64,000 nucleotides of DNA. Origin: Vitellaria paradoxa (taxonomy: Eukaryota; Streptophyta; Magnoliopsida; Ericales; Sapotaceae). The notes beneath the pieces are model-generated. The model was not told where the DNA came from. It made no database searches and saw nothing but the letters and a program-made list of their open reading frames with translations. Numbering within the stretch: the stretch's first letter is position 1; each line of letters opens with the position of its first letter. This document shows positions 50,861-64,000 of this stretch, piece after piece. Location: assembly GCA_019916065.1 (NCBI GenBank), contig CM034237.1, positions 23,891,752 through 23,955,751 of the forward strand, written 5' to 3'. The position numbers and the translations under genes were made by a program.

Positions 50861-52500
50861 TTTAAACTTCTATACATTCAATGTTGTGCATTTGGGATTT
50901 TGTTTTTGATGTGATATTTAAATTTTGAATAGCATTGTTGATGTTTTGTGAATTTGGTAATTTTTTGTGAATTTGAGAATTTTGTTGGGCTTTAATTAGT
51001 TTTGATAAAGTAGATATACTTTTGGAGAAAACATATTTTGAGTTTATTTATCTTATAAACCAAAGAAGAGTGGAAAAAATTTTTATTTTTTCTGTCTTAA
51101 GTCAACATAATCTACATAAATTATAATAGCATAACCTAATTTTTTATTTATGAAATATTAATTCAACTTTATTAGGATAGACTATTCAAATTTATGATGA
51201 GATCGTCATCATAGTTTAAATTAAAAAATTGATATTTACATAAAATATTATAAAAAAATTAATTAGGAATAAGTCTTTTATTTGTTCAAATTTATAATGA
51301 AATTCTCATAATCAAAATTGAAATTAAAAAAATGATATTTGAATAATATCTTTCAAAAAATTAGGACTAAATCCTTTTATGTATTCAAATTTACAATGAA
51401 AATCCTCATCGATTTTACAAATTGGTAGAAATAAAATCTAGGGCGTTAATGTGAATCAAGTTATTATTTAATCAAATTAAAATATCTAATTATTATTTTA
51501 TTTTATCAAAATAATATTTAATAAATTGAGAAAATCAATTATGAAGATGATTTATTTCATTTTATTAAATTAATATTATCGGAATATTAATTATGATTAA
51601 AATTTTTATTTTCTCAATTTAAATTTATTTTTAATAATTAAATAATTTATTATTAAAAAGATTTTAATAAATAAAAGTTAAAAATAATCTAAAATTAAAT
51701 TAGGGTTAAATTTTATTAAGGATAAAATTCAATTAGAGATAAAATTGAATAAGGGTTAAAATTATTTCAAAATTGAATTACGATTTCATTTAATTAGGGG
51801 TAAAATTCAAGTAGGATTAAAATTAAAAAATCTCTACAAATCTCTAACTATGAAAATCTCCATAAAAACTCTAAAAATCTCCAAAAGTTCTTAAATATCT
51901 TTATAAAATCTCAAAAATTCCAAAAATATTCAAAAATCTCTATAAAATTTAAAAATCTTTATAGACCTCGAACTATTAAAATCTCTATAAGATCTCTATA
52001 AATCTCTAGAAATCCTAATAAATATTTAGAAATATCCAAAAAGCCCTCCACAAAATATCCAAAATGCTCTATCATAATTTGTTAAACTAAGTTCTCTTTT
52101 GAAATCCATGAAAGCAAAAGTGGATTCATAAAAATTTATGTGTACCTGCAATAGTTAATGACAACACAGGCAATTAATCGAGCATAATTAACTTCTTTTA
52201 GTTATTACCTTCATGCATGTGCATCCATTCATGTTTTAAAAATAAACTTAGACTCATTCAAAAATCGTATTACGATGGTCGTTCTCTTATCCTAGTTTGT
52301 TGCGACGAGCTGGGTTTTTAAAGACCCAATTCATTATTCTTGTGATGAGGGTGTACAAATTGATGTATGCGATTCTTGAATTATGTAGTTCGGATAGTTT
52401 GGGAATGCAATTATCCATCTTATACTCAACATTGCTATTGCTAGTTCTATGTTGGCGAAGTTTCGTATACCTACTCCCTTTGTTCTCTAAGCGCATATAT
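50861..52500. other. AT-rich region with local repeats
   Basis: Three ~100-bp units with 'attcaaatttatgatga' start near 51187, 51286 and 51385. About 51830-52030 is a loose array of 'aaaatctctataaa'-type words. No gene was recognised. Confidence 0.55.
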
Positions 52501-52779
52501 AAATGTGGGTAACACTGTTTTTGTACCATGTACTTAGAGAACTATAGGGAAATGTTGCTAAAATTTCATCGGATAATAGAAGGGGGCATTAAAGGTGTTG
52601 AGTAAGAGTTGGATTGCGTATTCTCGAATGGGATAGGACCAACCACCCTTTAATGAGAAACTTTTAGGTTATTTTAAAAAACATACATGTAGGGTTCACT
52701 AGTAAATTACTGAAATACATTTCGTGGACCTATTTAGCATGTTTGATAACATCGAGCTTGGAGGGTTGGATAAGACCTG

Positions 52780-55310
52780 AATTGAGTTGTCGGATAGGTT
52801 GTTGAGTCGATATGTACAAGGGATTAAAGAGTTCATTGCGCACACCAATATCTTGGATCAACAATCGATCAATTGCTTATGCAAAAGGTCTATTAATTGA
52901 TATCATTTGACACAGGATTTGGTAAGGGATCATTTATTGAAGCACGGGTACTTAAAAACTTATAAGAATTGGACAAAGCATGGGGAGGCTTATGTTTCAT
53001 TGTGGTAATGTAAGGAAAGAGTAGAATTAGATGAAGATGTAAGGTTTAGGCATCAGATGATGGAAATGATATAAGATATCAAGACTAGGATGCCCATCAC
53101 AGATCTGAATACTAAGACTAATAAAGCGGGTTGGAGTAATTCTCGGTTAGGTGCTAATGAAGATTCATTGAGATTTTTAGAATTCTCGATGATGCAAATA
53201 CTGAATTGTATCACAGTTGTCAAAATTACAATTAGTTGTCTTTCATTATCGAGTTGTTGCACTTGAAAGTTTTGAATTAGTGGATGAACAGCTTATTTGA
53301 CTTGTTACTAGAGTTGTTGAGAAAGGTCTCGCTGGAGGGTGCAAAGGTTTGCGAGTCCTACTACCAAGCCTGTAAGTTGGTGAAAGATTTAGACTTCATA
53401 TATGAGACATTTGATGCGTTCCCAAACAATTGTATGTTGTTCTGAAATGAGCATGCAAATCTTAAAAAATGTCTTGTATGCGATAGTTCGAGATGGAAGC
53501 AAGACGTTATTGCTTGTCCAAATAATGGCCACTGGAAAAGGGTGAGAAATCAGTAGCTGTAAAACAAGTTTTATACTTTCCTCTTAAGCCAAGTTGAAAA
53601 GTTGTTTATATCATCAAAGATGACGAAATTAATGAGATGGTATGCAAAAGGTAACAATGACAATGGGAAAATGACGTATCCTTATGACTCTCCTACCTGA
53701 AAAGATTTCAATTAGAGGAATTTGAATTTTTCAGTGGATAGCCAAAATGTCTGGCTCAGTTTGGTTACGAACGGGAAAAACCTATCCAGGGTGATAAATA
53801 TTGCACACAGTACATAACCAATTGTGTTTGTTCTTTATAACCTCCTTCCTTGACTGTGCATGAAGCAACCATTTTTTATTCTATCGGTCCTCATTGGCCA
53901 GCTGAAAGGATTGGGAGACAAGATTGATGTGTACTTGTAATTGTTGATAAATGGGTTATAAGAATTGTGGATTGAAGGAGTAATGGCATTTGATGCTTCG
54001 AGTAATAAAATGTTCAACCTTTGTGCTACTTTGTTGTGGACAATTAATGATTTCCCAGTATATAATAATCTGTCTGGATGGAGTACAGAAAGGAAGTTTG
54101 TATGTCTTCCTTGCAATAAGAGCACTCAATCATGGTAGTTGTGTCATGGGAAGGAGTTTGGTTACATGGACCACAGACAATTCTTACCAATCACACATAG
54201 GTTCAGAGGAACAAAACTGCTTTTGATGGCAACCAAGAATTTAGTGTGGCCCTTAAAGATTGACTAGTAATGAATCGTTGAGCCAACTTGATTTAGATGG
54301 CATACTAACTACATATAGGCCGAACAACCTTCGGGAGTTGTTGTCCAGATCAAATGAGCCTTGTACCTATAATTAGAAGAAAAAGAACATATTTTTTGAG
54401 TTGCCATACTGGAAGGACAATTTACTGATATATAACTTGGATGTGATGCACATTGAGAAGAATGTGTGCGACAACTCATTGTGGACGATACTTGGTGATA
54501 AAATAAGATTGAAAGATAATGCCAATGCTCGGCGTGATCTGGAGGATATGAAAGTGAGACAACCATTAAATTTGTAGTTGAGAGGAACAAATAGGATGTA
54601 TTTACCCCTAACACAATTCACAATGAGCAGGGATGAAAATTACGTGTTCCTTATAATCCTTAAAGGTGTTAGGATATCCGATGGATATTGTTTCAATATT
54701 TTGAGACAGGTGAACATACAAGAGAGTACTCTATCTGGTTTAAAGAGCCATGATAGTCACAATCATATGCAACAACTAATTCCTATTGCCATTCGCCGAT
54801 GCTTATCAAATAAAGTAGTTAAATCGTTGATTGAGTTCAGTAACTTTTTCAGGCATTGGTGTTTGAAAGTTAGTCGTACGAATGATTTACAAAATCTCAG
54901 GGATCATATTTCCTAACTTTTTGTCATCTCGAGACAATATTTCCTCCTACCTTTTTCGACGTTATAGTACACTTGATGGTACACTTAGTGGAAGAAGCTA
55001 AGTTATGGGGTCCTATTCAATTTCGATAGCTGTACCCAATTAAAGGTATCTCAAGACCTTGAAGCAGTATGTTTGCAATAGATTTCATCTCGAGACTTCG
55101 ATGGCTAGAGGATATTTGATGGGAGAATATACTAATTTGTATGGCACGTATATAGGCTATGTTGAAACCAAATTGAGCCGTCACTAACGAATTCACAAAG
55201 GTCTAGTTGGGCATTGAACATCCTTCAATCTCACCAACAATTCATGGGTTTAAACTCACCAATATGTTCTGTTCAACATGACATTGGTTCAATAGTCATT
55301 CAGTAAGTTG
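52780..55310 (+). pseudogene. Older TNP2-like CACTA transposase pseudogene
   Basis: Plus-strand frames, much interrupted, show the transposase-associated domain (GIKEFIAHTNILDQQSINC, HLLKHGYLKTYKNWTKHGE). The TNP2 body follows: CLVCDSSRWKQD, LFISSKMTKLMRWYA, TINDFPVYNNLSGWST, MDHRQFLP, LDVMHIEKNVCDNSLWTILG and GLKSHDSHNHMQQLIPIAIR. Domain order is right but there are many stops and frameshifts, more than in the copy at 35816-39021. It belongs to a different subfamily, judged by motif differences. The 112-residue frame at 54578-54916 is its longest open piece. Confidence 0.8.
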
Positions 55311-56180
55311 TTATTCTTTGTTTTCAATTATTTTCTTCGTCATTTACTAGTCAAAGAAATATTCTTAAATACTTGCTCAAATTTCTATTAACAGGAAATA
55401 GCTGATCGAAATAAAACTTAGGTTGCCTCGGGCAGCCGATCATGTAATATGTAGTGAACACTCCAACTTATTTTCACGAGTGGTTTAAAAAACATGTAAG
55501 CCCCGAGTCAGGTTTTCAAATTATTTTTTTTCTGTTTTTTTGTGTTTTTTTTATGTTCGTTATTGTTATTTTCATCCTACCTCAATTAAACATACTAATA
55601 GGTGCACAACCTACGAAGAACGTCCAGTGAATCTTTCTCTAATGAAATCAATGTATTGGCAAATAGACTGTTTGCCTTGGCACGTTACTATAGAATTTGT
55701 GACGTCAATAAGTTTCGGTTCTGTACCAAAGAGTTGGATGATAGACGGGCAACATAAAACTTTGGGGTAGCTCTCAACACTGGTACCTTAAGTTTTTTAA
55801 GCCGACTTCAAGCCTCAGTTCGAGTTGAGGTCCTCGATGAGCTCTGTGCTGAGATTGATCAACAGCTAAACGGGATGCAAGATCAGCTGCGAGCTAAGTT
55901 CTGTGACTTTTGACCTCCCACTAAGGTAACATATTGTAAGTCTTATAAATGTCTATAGACACTCTTATTTTTTTTTCCATAACTAGATGGCTACTTATAT
56001 TTAAACTATTAAATGTAGGGCGCTAATGTGGACATTGGGGTATGCCACCCTCTAGCACCTACAGACGATAACGATCAGGTATCATTTTATTATTTGTGGA
56101 TATATATATATGCTTATTTTTTAATCTCTATTAATGTTTATAATAATTAATGTAGGAGTTGAACACAAAATGAAGAGTTG
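55311..56180 (+). other. Degraded 3' part of the older CACTA element
   Basis: This should hold the C-terminal part of the transposase and possibly a second ORF, but only weak fragments are readable (a 76-residue frame at 55540-55770 is not recognised). A coiled-coil-like EVLDELCAEIDQQLNGMQDQ stretch near 55830-55890 resembles the C-terminus of second En/Spm ORFs. Confidence 0.4.
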
Positions 56181-57605
56181 AACATACATGAAACTTAAAC
56201 CTAGGATTTCCCAAGTGGGAATCTACTGTTCAAACCAAACATACGACCACCGATCTCAAGGAAACTTGACGTATAGCGATTTCCAGACACGAGTGACTTG
56301 TAAAAACAAACCGCACAGGAATCTGAACATTGGATTGCTTGGAATGGCCCCGGGAAGTTTCTTATTGAAATATGAAACTTAAAACTTCCCAAATAGCAGT
56401 CCACTACTCAAACTGAGCATATAGCCTTTGATCTCAACAAAACTAAACATGTGACGTCTAGGCATAAGTGACTTGTATAATTGAACTACACGATAATTTG
56501 AGTGTCGGATTGATCAAAATGGCCCCGGGAAGTTTCTAGGTTAAACTTGAAACGTAGGATATCTTAAGTAGGAGTCAACTGCTCAAATCGAGCATACGGA
56601 CTCTATTCTTAACAAAACTTGATGTGTAGTGAGTTCTAGGGACGAGTGACTTGTACAAATGAACTGCATGGGAATCCGAGTGTTGGATTGCTTAGAATGA
56701 CCCCATGAAGTTTTTAGTTGAAACTTGAAACTTAAAACATCTGAAGTAAGAGTCCACTGCTTAAACTGAGCATACAACCTATAATCGCAATGAAACTTGA
56801 CGTATAGCAAGCTCTAAGCATGAGTGACTTGTACAAACAAACAACATGGGAATTCAATCATCAGATCGCTCAGAATGGCCCCAAGAAGTTTCTAGTTAAA
56901 ACTTTAAACTTAGAACTTCCCAAGTAGCACTCCACTGCTCAAACTGATCATACGACCTCCGATGTTAACAGAACTTGATGTGTAACGAATTCTAGGCACG
57001 AGTGACTTATAGAAATGAACTGCGCGGGAATCCAAGCTTCAAATCAGTTAGAATGGAGTCAGGAATTTTCTAGGTTAAACTTAAAATGTAGAATTTTCTA
57101 AGTAGGAGTCAGCTACTCAAACTAAGCATACGGCCTCCGATCTTAATGGAACTTGGCGTATAGTGAGTTCAAGGCACAAGTGACTTTTACAAATGAACGG
57201 CATAGAAATTAGAGTGTCGGATTGCTTGGAATGACCATGGGAAGTTTCTAGTTGACACTTAGAACTTCCTAAGTAGGAGTCCACTACTCAAACCAAGCAT
57301 ACGACCTTCGAATCTCAATGAAAATTGACGTGTAGCAAGTTATAGGTATGAGTGATGTGTAGGAATAAACCACAGGAATCCAAGTGTTGGATCTCTCAGA
57401 ATGGCCTCGAGAAATTTCTAGGTTAAACTTGAAACATATGATTTCCCAAGTTGGAGTCAATTGATCAAACTGAGCATACAACCTTCGATCTCAATCAAAC
57501 TTGACATCTAGAGAGTTTTAGGCATGAGTGACTTGTAGAAATGAACCGCGCAAGAATCTGAGCATTAGATTCCTCGGAATGGTCTTATGAATTTCCTAGT
57601 TGAAA
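56181..57605. repeat. Tandem array of eight ~178-bp units
   Basis: Each unit carries 'actgctcaaactgagcata', 'cgatctcaa', 'gagtgacttgta', a 'ggaatc' word and 'cggaatggcccc'. The 'gagtgactt' marker lies near 56290, 56466, 56644, 56822, 57000, 57178, 57351 and 57529, a period of 173-179 bp. Units differ from each other by scattered changes. The period is not a multiple of three and both strands have stops, so it does not look coding. Confidence 0.9.
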
Positions 57606-60525
57606 CTTAATTGAATTTGAAAATTTAAAAGTAGAATTTGTTTATGATTTAATTTTAAATTCATTAATTATATTTCGTATCGTTAATTAATTAATTCACT
57701 TTTAATTTATTTTAGGTTTGGTTAATCGACAATGTTTGGAGCCTTTTCTCTGTCGAAGACCTTTTCTCTGTTGAAGACCATGTTTTTTAATTTTTTTCTT
57801 TGTGATAACTTCGACAAACAATTTAGTTTGTGATGATCAATTTAGTTTTTACTTTAGTAACATTTTTATTTTGCATTGGATGATATAATTTTGTTACGTT
57901 TTGTGTTACATATGTACAGGTTATTGAATATTGCACATGTTATTTTTTTTTAGAATTGAAATATGTAGCTGATTCTTAAAAAAAAAAAAGAACACACACA
58001 CACATAAGCAGTCGTCTAAAGTATAACTATTAGTTGGAATAGACGGCTACCTCAAGACAGTCGTTAAAAGGTATAGGTTTGTCTTTGGCCCCATCTATTA
58101 GACGACTGGGTTTGGTGGTCATTACATTAGATGACAGCCTTAAGCGATCGTCTATTCCCCTTATCAACCCCCTCTTTGATGACTATCTCAAGGTGTTCAT
58201 CAAGCGATTGTTTGAAATATAAACGACTACCTTAGGACATTAGACGACCATCTCTAGCAGTTAAGCGTTTTCCCTATTCTAGTATTGTATTGACAATAAA
58301 GAAAATTAAAATAAGAAAATATATAAGCTAAGAAGAAATCTAATTATGAATTTAATGGTAACCCAATCAATAGAACTTGATGTGTAGCTAGTTCTAGGCA
58401 TGAGTGACTTGTGCAAATGAGCTCATAGGAATTCGAGCGTCGGATTGCTTGGGATAGCCATAAGAAATTTCTAGGTTAAACTTGAAACGTATGATTTCCC
58501 AAGTAGGAGTCAACTGCTCAAACTGAGCATACAACGTCCGATCTCAACCAAACTAGACGTTTAGAGAGTTTTAGGCATGAGTGACTTGTAAAAATGAACT
58601 GCACAGGAATCTAAGCGTCAGATTGCTCGGAATGGCATCGTGAAGTTCCCAGTTGAAACTTAATTATTTTTGAAAATTTAAAAGTAGAATTCATTTATGA
58701 TTTAATTTTAAATTCATTAATTATATTTCGTATCATTAATTAATTAATTAATTTTTAAATTTATTTTAGATTTAGTTAATTGACGACGTCTAGAGCCTTT
58801 TCTTCGTCGAAGACTATGTTTTTTTTTAATTGTTTTTCTTTGTAATAACTTCAATAAACAATTTAGTTTTTATTTTAGTAATATTTTTTATTTTGTGTTG
58901 GAAGATATAATTTTGTTGAGTTTTGTATTGCATATGTACAGGTTATTGAATATTGCGCAGGTTATTTTTTTTAGAATTAAAATATGTAGGGGATTCTTTA
59001 AAACCAAAAAAACAAAAAAAAACATAAGCAGTCGTCTAAAGTATAACTATCAATTGGAATAGACGGCTACCTTAAGACAATCATTAAAAGGTATAGGCTT
59101 GTCTTCAGCCCCATCTATTGGACGACTGGTTTTAGTGGTCGTTACATTGGATGACTACCTTAAGCGGTCGTCTATTCCCCCTGTCGACCCCTTCTTTGAC
59201 GACTGTGTCAAGGTGGTCGTCTAGCAGTTGTTTAAATATGGACGACTGCCTCAGGACATTAGATGACCATCTTTAGCAGTTGAGTGTTTTCCCTATTCTA
59301 GTATTGTATTGACAAGAAAGAAAATTAAAATAAGAAAATATATAAGTTGAGAAGAAATCTAATTCTCAATTTAATGTTAACTCAATCAATAGAATTTAAT
59401 GTGTAGCTAGTTCTAGGCACGAGTGACTTATGTAAATGACCTGCACAGGAATCCGAGTGTTAGATCGCTCGGAATGGCCCCAAGAAATTTCTAGGTTAAA
59501 CCTGAAACCGAAGTAGGAGTCTACTGCTCAAACTAATCATACAACCTCTGATCTCAACCAAACTTGATGTTTAGAGAGTTCTAGGCACGAGTGACTTGTA
59601 GAAATGAACTGCAGAATTAAAGTGTTGGATTGCTTGGAATGGCCCTGTGAAATTCGTAGTTGAAACTTAATTAAATTTGAAAATTTAAAAGTAGAATTTA
59701 TTTATGATTTAATTTTAAATTCATTAATTATATTTCGTATCATTAATTAATTAATTTTGTTTTAAATTTATTTCAGGTTTGGTTGATCAATGACGTTTGG
59801 AGCCTTTTCTCTGTCGAAGACCATGTTATTTTTAATTTTTTTCTTTGTAATAACTTTGATAAACAATTTAGTTAGTCATGACAAATTTAGTTTTTATTTT
59901 AGTAATATCTTTATTTTGTGTTGGAAGATATAATTTTGTTGAGTTTTGTATTGCATACGTATAGGTTATTGAATATTGCACGCGTAGGTTATTTATTTTT
60001 TTTTTAGAATTGAAATATGTAGCTGATTCTTTAAAAAAAAAAAAAAAACACAAACGGTTGTCTAAAGTATAACTATCAATTGCAATAGACATCTACCTCA
60101 GGACAATCGTTAAAAAGTATAAGCTTGCCTTTGGCCCCATCTATTGGACGATTGGTTTTAGTGGTCGTTACATTGGATGACTGCCATAAGCAGTTGTCTA
60201 TTCCCCTTGTATTGTATTGACATGCAGTCGTTTAAATATAGACGACTGCCTCAGGACGTTAGACAACCATCTCTAGCAGTTGAGTGTTTTCCCCATTCTA
60301 GTATTGTATTGACAAGAAAGAAAATTAAAATAAGAGAATATATAAGTTGAGAAGAAATCTAATTCTGAATTTAATGGTATATAAGTTGACAAGAAATCTA
60401 ATTGTGAATTTAATGGTAACTCAATCAAAAGAACTTGTTGTGTAGCTAGTTCTAGGCACGAGTGACTTGTGAAAATAAGCTGCACAGGAATCCAAGTGTC
60501 GAATCGCTTGGAATAACCCTAAGAA
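57606..60525. repeat. Higher-order repeat, three ~1.02-kb copies ending in CACTA-like termini
   Basis: A composite of an AT-rich spacer, a 'gccttttctctgtcgaagac' segment, a block of inverted 'gcagtcgtctaaag'/'gacgactg' motifs, a terminus 'ttttccctattctagtattg', and up to two of the 178-bp units. The marker GTCGTCTAAA lies at 58011 and 59031, with a variant at 60057: periods 1020 and 1026. The terminus read in reverse (CAATACTAGAATAGGGAAAA) resembles a mutated CACTACTAG terminus, and the inverted motifs resemble subterminal repeats. Confidence 0.85.
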
Positions 60526-61299
60526 ATTTTTTTTTTTACAAAAATTCTTAAAAATTTTATATTTTTACTTAATTTTGGGGATTTTTATAAAAAAATAATG
60601 AAAATGTGAGAGACGGGGGGATAAAATAAAATAAAAGCTTAAAATTTTAGTTATTTTAATATTTTCTATTAAATTTTAATAGTTGGTTTTATCAAAAGGA
60701 AGTCGATGTTAATAGCATTTCAAAATAAGAAAAGTAAAACTTTTAAATATTGTGAGTATTAAGTGCAATTATCCAAATGTTAAGGGAATGTAGATTTAAT
60801 TTACCCTTATTTTAATAAGCTTTTCATTCTTTTTCTTAACTTCCCCTCCCACCCTCACAAATAAAGACTTAGGTTATGTTTGCAATATGGATTTGTCAAG
60901 GGAAAAGAAAAGGTGAAAGAAAATAGTAAGTATGCAAAATAAATAGAAAAAGTTAAATTTATTTTATTTTTTTTATTGAGTTAAAAAAAATAAGACTAAA
61001 ATGAATAGATATTTATTAACCAAGTTTAACTTTTATTTATTTAAATACACAAAAATTGCACGACTAATAAATTTTATTTTTCTTTTATTTTTCCTTTCCT
61101 CTCACAAATCCATGCTCCAAAGATAGGATTAGTGAATTTTGTTAGTTACAAAGGGATAGAAACACGGAAAAGCCATAATACTAATCTTTTTTTTTTTTTT
61201 TAAATAAAAATTGCTGGTTGTACGGCACAGCTCCTAAATTATACTGTGATAATTTCGTGCGACTGAGGTATTTCTAATTACGAAAAGACTTGTATTTAC

Positions 61300-61339
<40 letters not shown>

Positions 61340-63202
61340 CCATAGACGAACAACTAGAATATTTTGAATTCTTGGTGGGTGAAAGTATTCTCCTGATCAA
61401 TGACGTGTAAACAATATTGACCAACTAATTCATACCACACCAAACGAACATTACATCACCCTCAACAGCCTGGCTATCCACCCACTTCCTTTTACTTGCC
61501 AAATGGAATTTAAAGAAACTATTAATGATCGTTCAAGTTGTAGGCCATATAGCTATAGCTCTAACAAGACTTCCCAACAAATTAATAAATGTCTTGAATT
61601 AGTATGTGCCATCGATTTGGTGACACCTGAGTGCCTAATTGTATCAAAATAATGATATTTTCGGACGTTAATTAATTAATTAATTTACATTGCGAATTAA
61701 ATTTCATTTATTCTTTTAACAAGTAGATGGGATGTTAATATCTCGTAACCTACCAAGATGCCATCCTCCCTTGTAATTTGGAGAAAATGTGCTTCCATTC
61801 GAGCCCTTTTGGGGTTGGATGAAGAATTTGAATTCATACGCAGTGATGTTAACTGAAATGAAGCTTGCCGAGTTGACATCCACCCCTATGTCAGCCTCTC
61901 ATTTTTGCTGAATATATATATATATATAATTGATTTACATCAGTTATTTTTACATAGGGCGGAGTTACATTAGAGCGGGGGCAAGTGATGCTTTTTAATT
62001 TTAGATATAAAATTACTAAAATATCTCTGACTTTTGAGTTTTATTAAAAGAACTAAATTAATTTAGAATTATAGTATACTGGTTTTAATTTTTAAAGTTA
62101 ACTCATTTTTTCAATAAAAAAGAAGTTTATAAGAATTAAATTCAAGTATTTTTTGTGAAATAAAATATATTCTCTCCTTATACTATTGAATACTTTTATG
62201 TATAATATAAAAAAATATAATATATAATGTAATAAATTTTATAAAAAGATAAAACTTAATAATAATTACATTATATATTTTTGGAATTAAGAGGCATCGC
62301 TATTAAATTTCAGGTGTCTCTAAAAGGACCAGTCGAACCATTATAGTATGAAAAGTATATTCACCGATTTAATGTGTATAAATAATTATAACTTTCCTTA
62401 AAAGTAACATTATTTATCTTCTAATCCTAACTCTAAGGTTACTCATTATCTTTTTCTTAAGTGTATGGTGTCTCTCCTTGGCAAAAATCTTGGATACCCC
62501 TGTTTTATATATCATTATGAGATTTTTTACATTCTGAGCTAGATGGATTTCATTAATTAAATTTCAAAATTGGACTTCTATTTTAAGAAATATGGAGATC
62601 AAAACAACTCCCTCACCCTTTCTCACAAAAAAAAAAAAAAGATAATAAAATAAAAATAAATAATAAATACCCAGAGAAAATTACTTTTCAATTTTGCTGG
62701 TTTATTTACAAGACTTGGGATGCCCTTCTGATTAACCTATGTATATCATCACCGTTGAACTACAATGAAGAGAAATTTAGATCACATCCCCAAAAGACTA
62801 GAAGATTCATATCTCCACTCTCCATTTATTTTGTCATAATGTCAGCTTGTCAAAAAAAAAAGTTTTGACTTAACATTAAATGCAATTAATTTCATGTTTA
62901 ACCAATAAATCATATACTTTAGCTATGCTGCATGCCTTTCTTGTTAATTTAGAGGATGAAAGATAGGAATTTGACTAAAAAAGTATGATACATATATTCC
63001 AAAAGTCATATATAATATATATGCGTTCATAGCATTGCAAAGAAAATCTCAGAATATTCATCACTACTAAAACCCACAAAGCTGTCCGAAAGTGATCGAC
63101 CAAGCAGATTTTCCATGTCAGCTAATGCAAAACTTTTAAGTTGTTGCATTGTAGGCAACATCTTTATCAGACGTGACACCAATGACTAGTAGATCTTTGC
63201 AT

Positions 63203-63242
<40 letters not shown>

Positions 63243-64000
63243 TTAGGGAAATGTACCTAACAAATGGGTGGATATATTTGATAGGGAAAAAAGCACTTGA
63301 ATTTCATCATGGCAGATCAGGAGTTGGCAATGCTTAAGAATATTAAAATACAAAAGGAGGATTTGTGGAGAATAATATGTATGATATTTCCAAACGAATC
63401 TGATTTCAAATTTTCCACTTGCGTATGAAGCAAATGTGTTGAAGATACGATTGTCATGTGGATGGCACGAAAGATTTAAACAAAATGCCTTTACAGTTTG
63501 GATGCCAAACTTTCAATATCTGATTTATAATTTATTTTTTTTTTTCCAATGAAAGGAAAAATTAAAACATATATATTATTCTAACTGTCAAACTTTCAAT
63601 AACTGAATTACGATTTATTTATTTTTTTCCAATGAAAGAAAAAATTAAAACATATACATTATTTCAAGTTTTATATATATATATATATATTTGGAACTAT
63701 TTTTCAAACATCATAAACTTTTAGGATAATTAATAACTTAATAGTTATTTTGTTCCTAAAAATCTTGAGTTTATCGAGTTAATTAGTTATCTCATTTATT
63801 TTTTTAATTTTATTTATTTATTTATTTATTTATTATTATTAGCGTACCGTGTTATGTTTCAGTTTTTGTGTATGTATTTAGTTTGATTCATCTTTGCATG
63901 GGAAGAGAATATTAAAATAATTTAATATATATTATTAGACTAATTTACTAATTGTTTAAATTTTTACTACAATTGATGACTTCAACTAAGGATAGCAATG
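60526..64000. other. AT-rich intergenic region with microsatellites
   Basis: No gene recognised; the longest frames are about 60 codons and show no domain. It contains a T run of about 38-40 (61301-61339), a TA run (about 61911-61928), a GA run (about 63212-63241), a TA run (about 63673-63690) and an ATTT-type run (about 63811-63835). An ~85-bp segment containing 'caaactttcaata' and 'ttccaatgaaag' is tandemly duplicated (about 63502-63585 and 63587-63665). Confidence 0.55.

Noticed and set aside
56188..57481. Open frames of 64-75 codons in the 178-bp repeat array
   Set aside because: They fall in different frames and strands from unit to unit, and the period is not a multiple of three.
61697..61879. 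A 60-codon minus-strand frame
   Set aside because: No domain, no splice context and no neighbour supports a gene.
1..64000. CRISPR-like arrays
   Set aside because: The tandem repeats seen lack constant repeats with unique equal-length spacers, and the window is plant nuclear DNA.

Overview
This window is nuclear DNA of a flowering plant, probably a eudicot. It is very AT-rich, the host gene has a spliced intron, there are many microsatellites, and most of the sequence is layered transposable elements. There are no bacterial operons, no phage and no CRISPR array. I cannot name the species.

Layout. 1-4171 is AT-rich intergenic DNA. 4172-8482 is a decayed CACTA (En/Spm-type) element with a small hAT-like MITE nested in it. 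9201-12875 is the only convincing host gene: a two-exon type-I (pro-)pectin methylesterase of 558 residues, with a SINE in its 2-kb intron. 12.9-16.8 kb is non-coding and holds two sets of tandem duplications. 16.8-28.8 kb is a nest: an RNase H-like (LINE-type) remnant is split by a Ty3/gypsy element (17214-28169, minus strand). One LTR of that gypsy element holds a TIR transposon, which itself holds a solo LTR of the same gypsy family. 28.8-47.5 kb is a decayed Ty1/copia element (minus strand). It is split by a small CACTA element (29312-31172), by an 11-kb CACTA element with transposase and second-ORF remnants (32511-43577), and by a gypsy-type solo LTR (45603-46887). The large CACTA element carries a further 2-kb TG...CA insertion (39529-41510). 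47.5-52.2 kb holds two more solo LTRs in a locally repeated background. 52.5-60.5 kb is an older CACTA transposase pseudogene followed by an unusual array of ~178-bp repeats and a three-fold ~1.02-kb higher-order repeat that ends in CACTA-like terminal sequence. 60.5-64 kb is AT-rich DNA with microsatellites.

Function. The pectin methylesterase should act in the cell wall, de-esterifying homogalacturonan after removal of its inhibitor-like pro-region. All transposon coding regions seen here carry stops, frameshifts or lost key residues and look inactive. The strongest evidence in the window is structural: target-site duplications are readable for most insertions (ATTC-type guesses were not used), so the order of insertion can be read directly. 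The least explained feature is the 56.2-60.5 kb repeat array.
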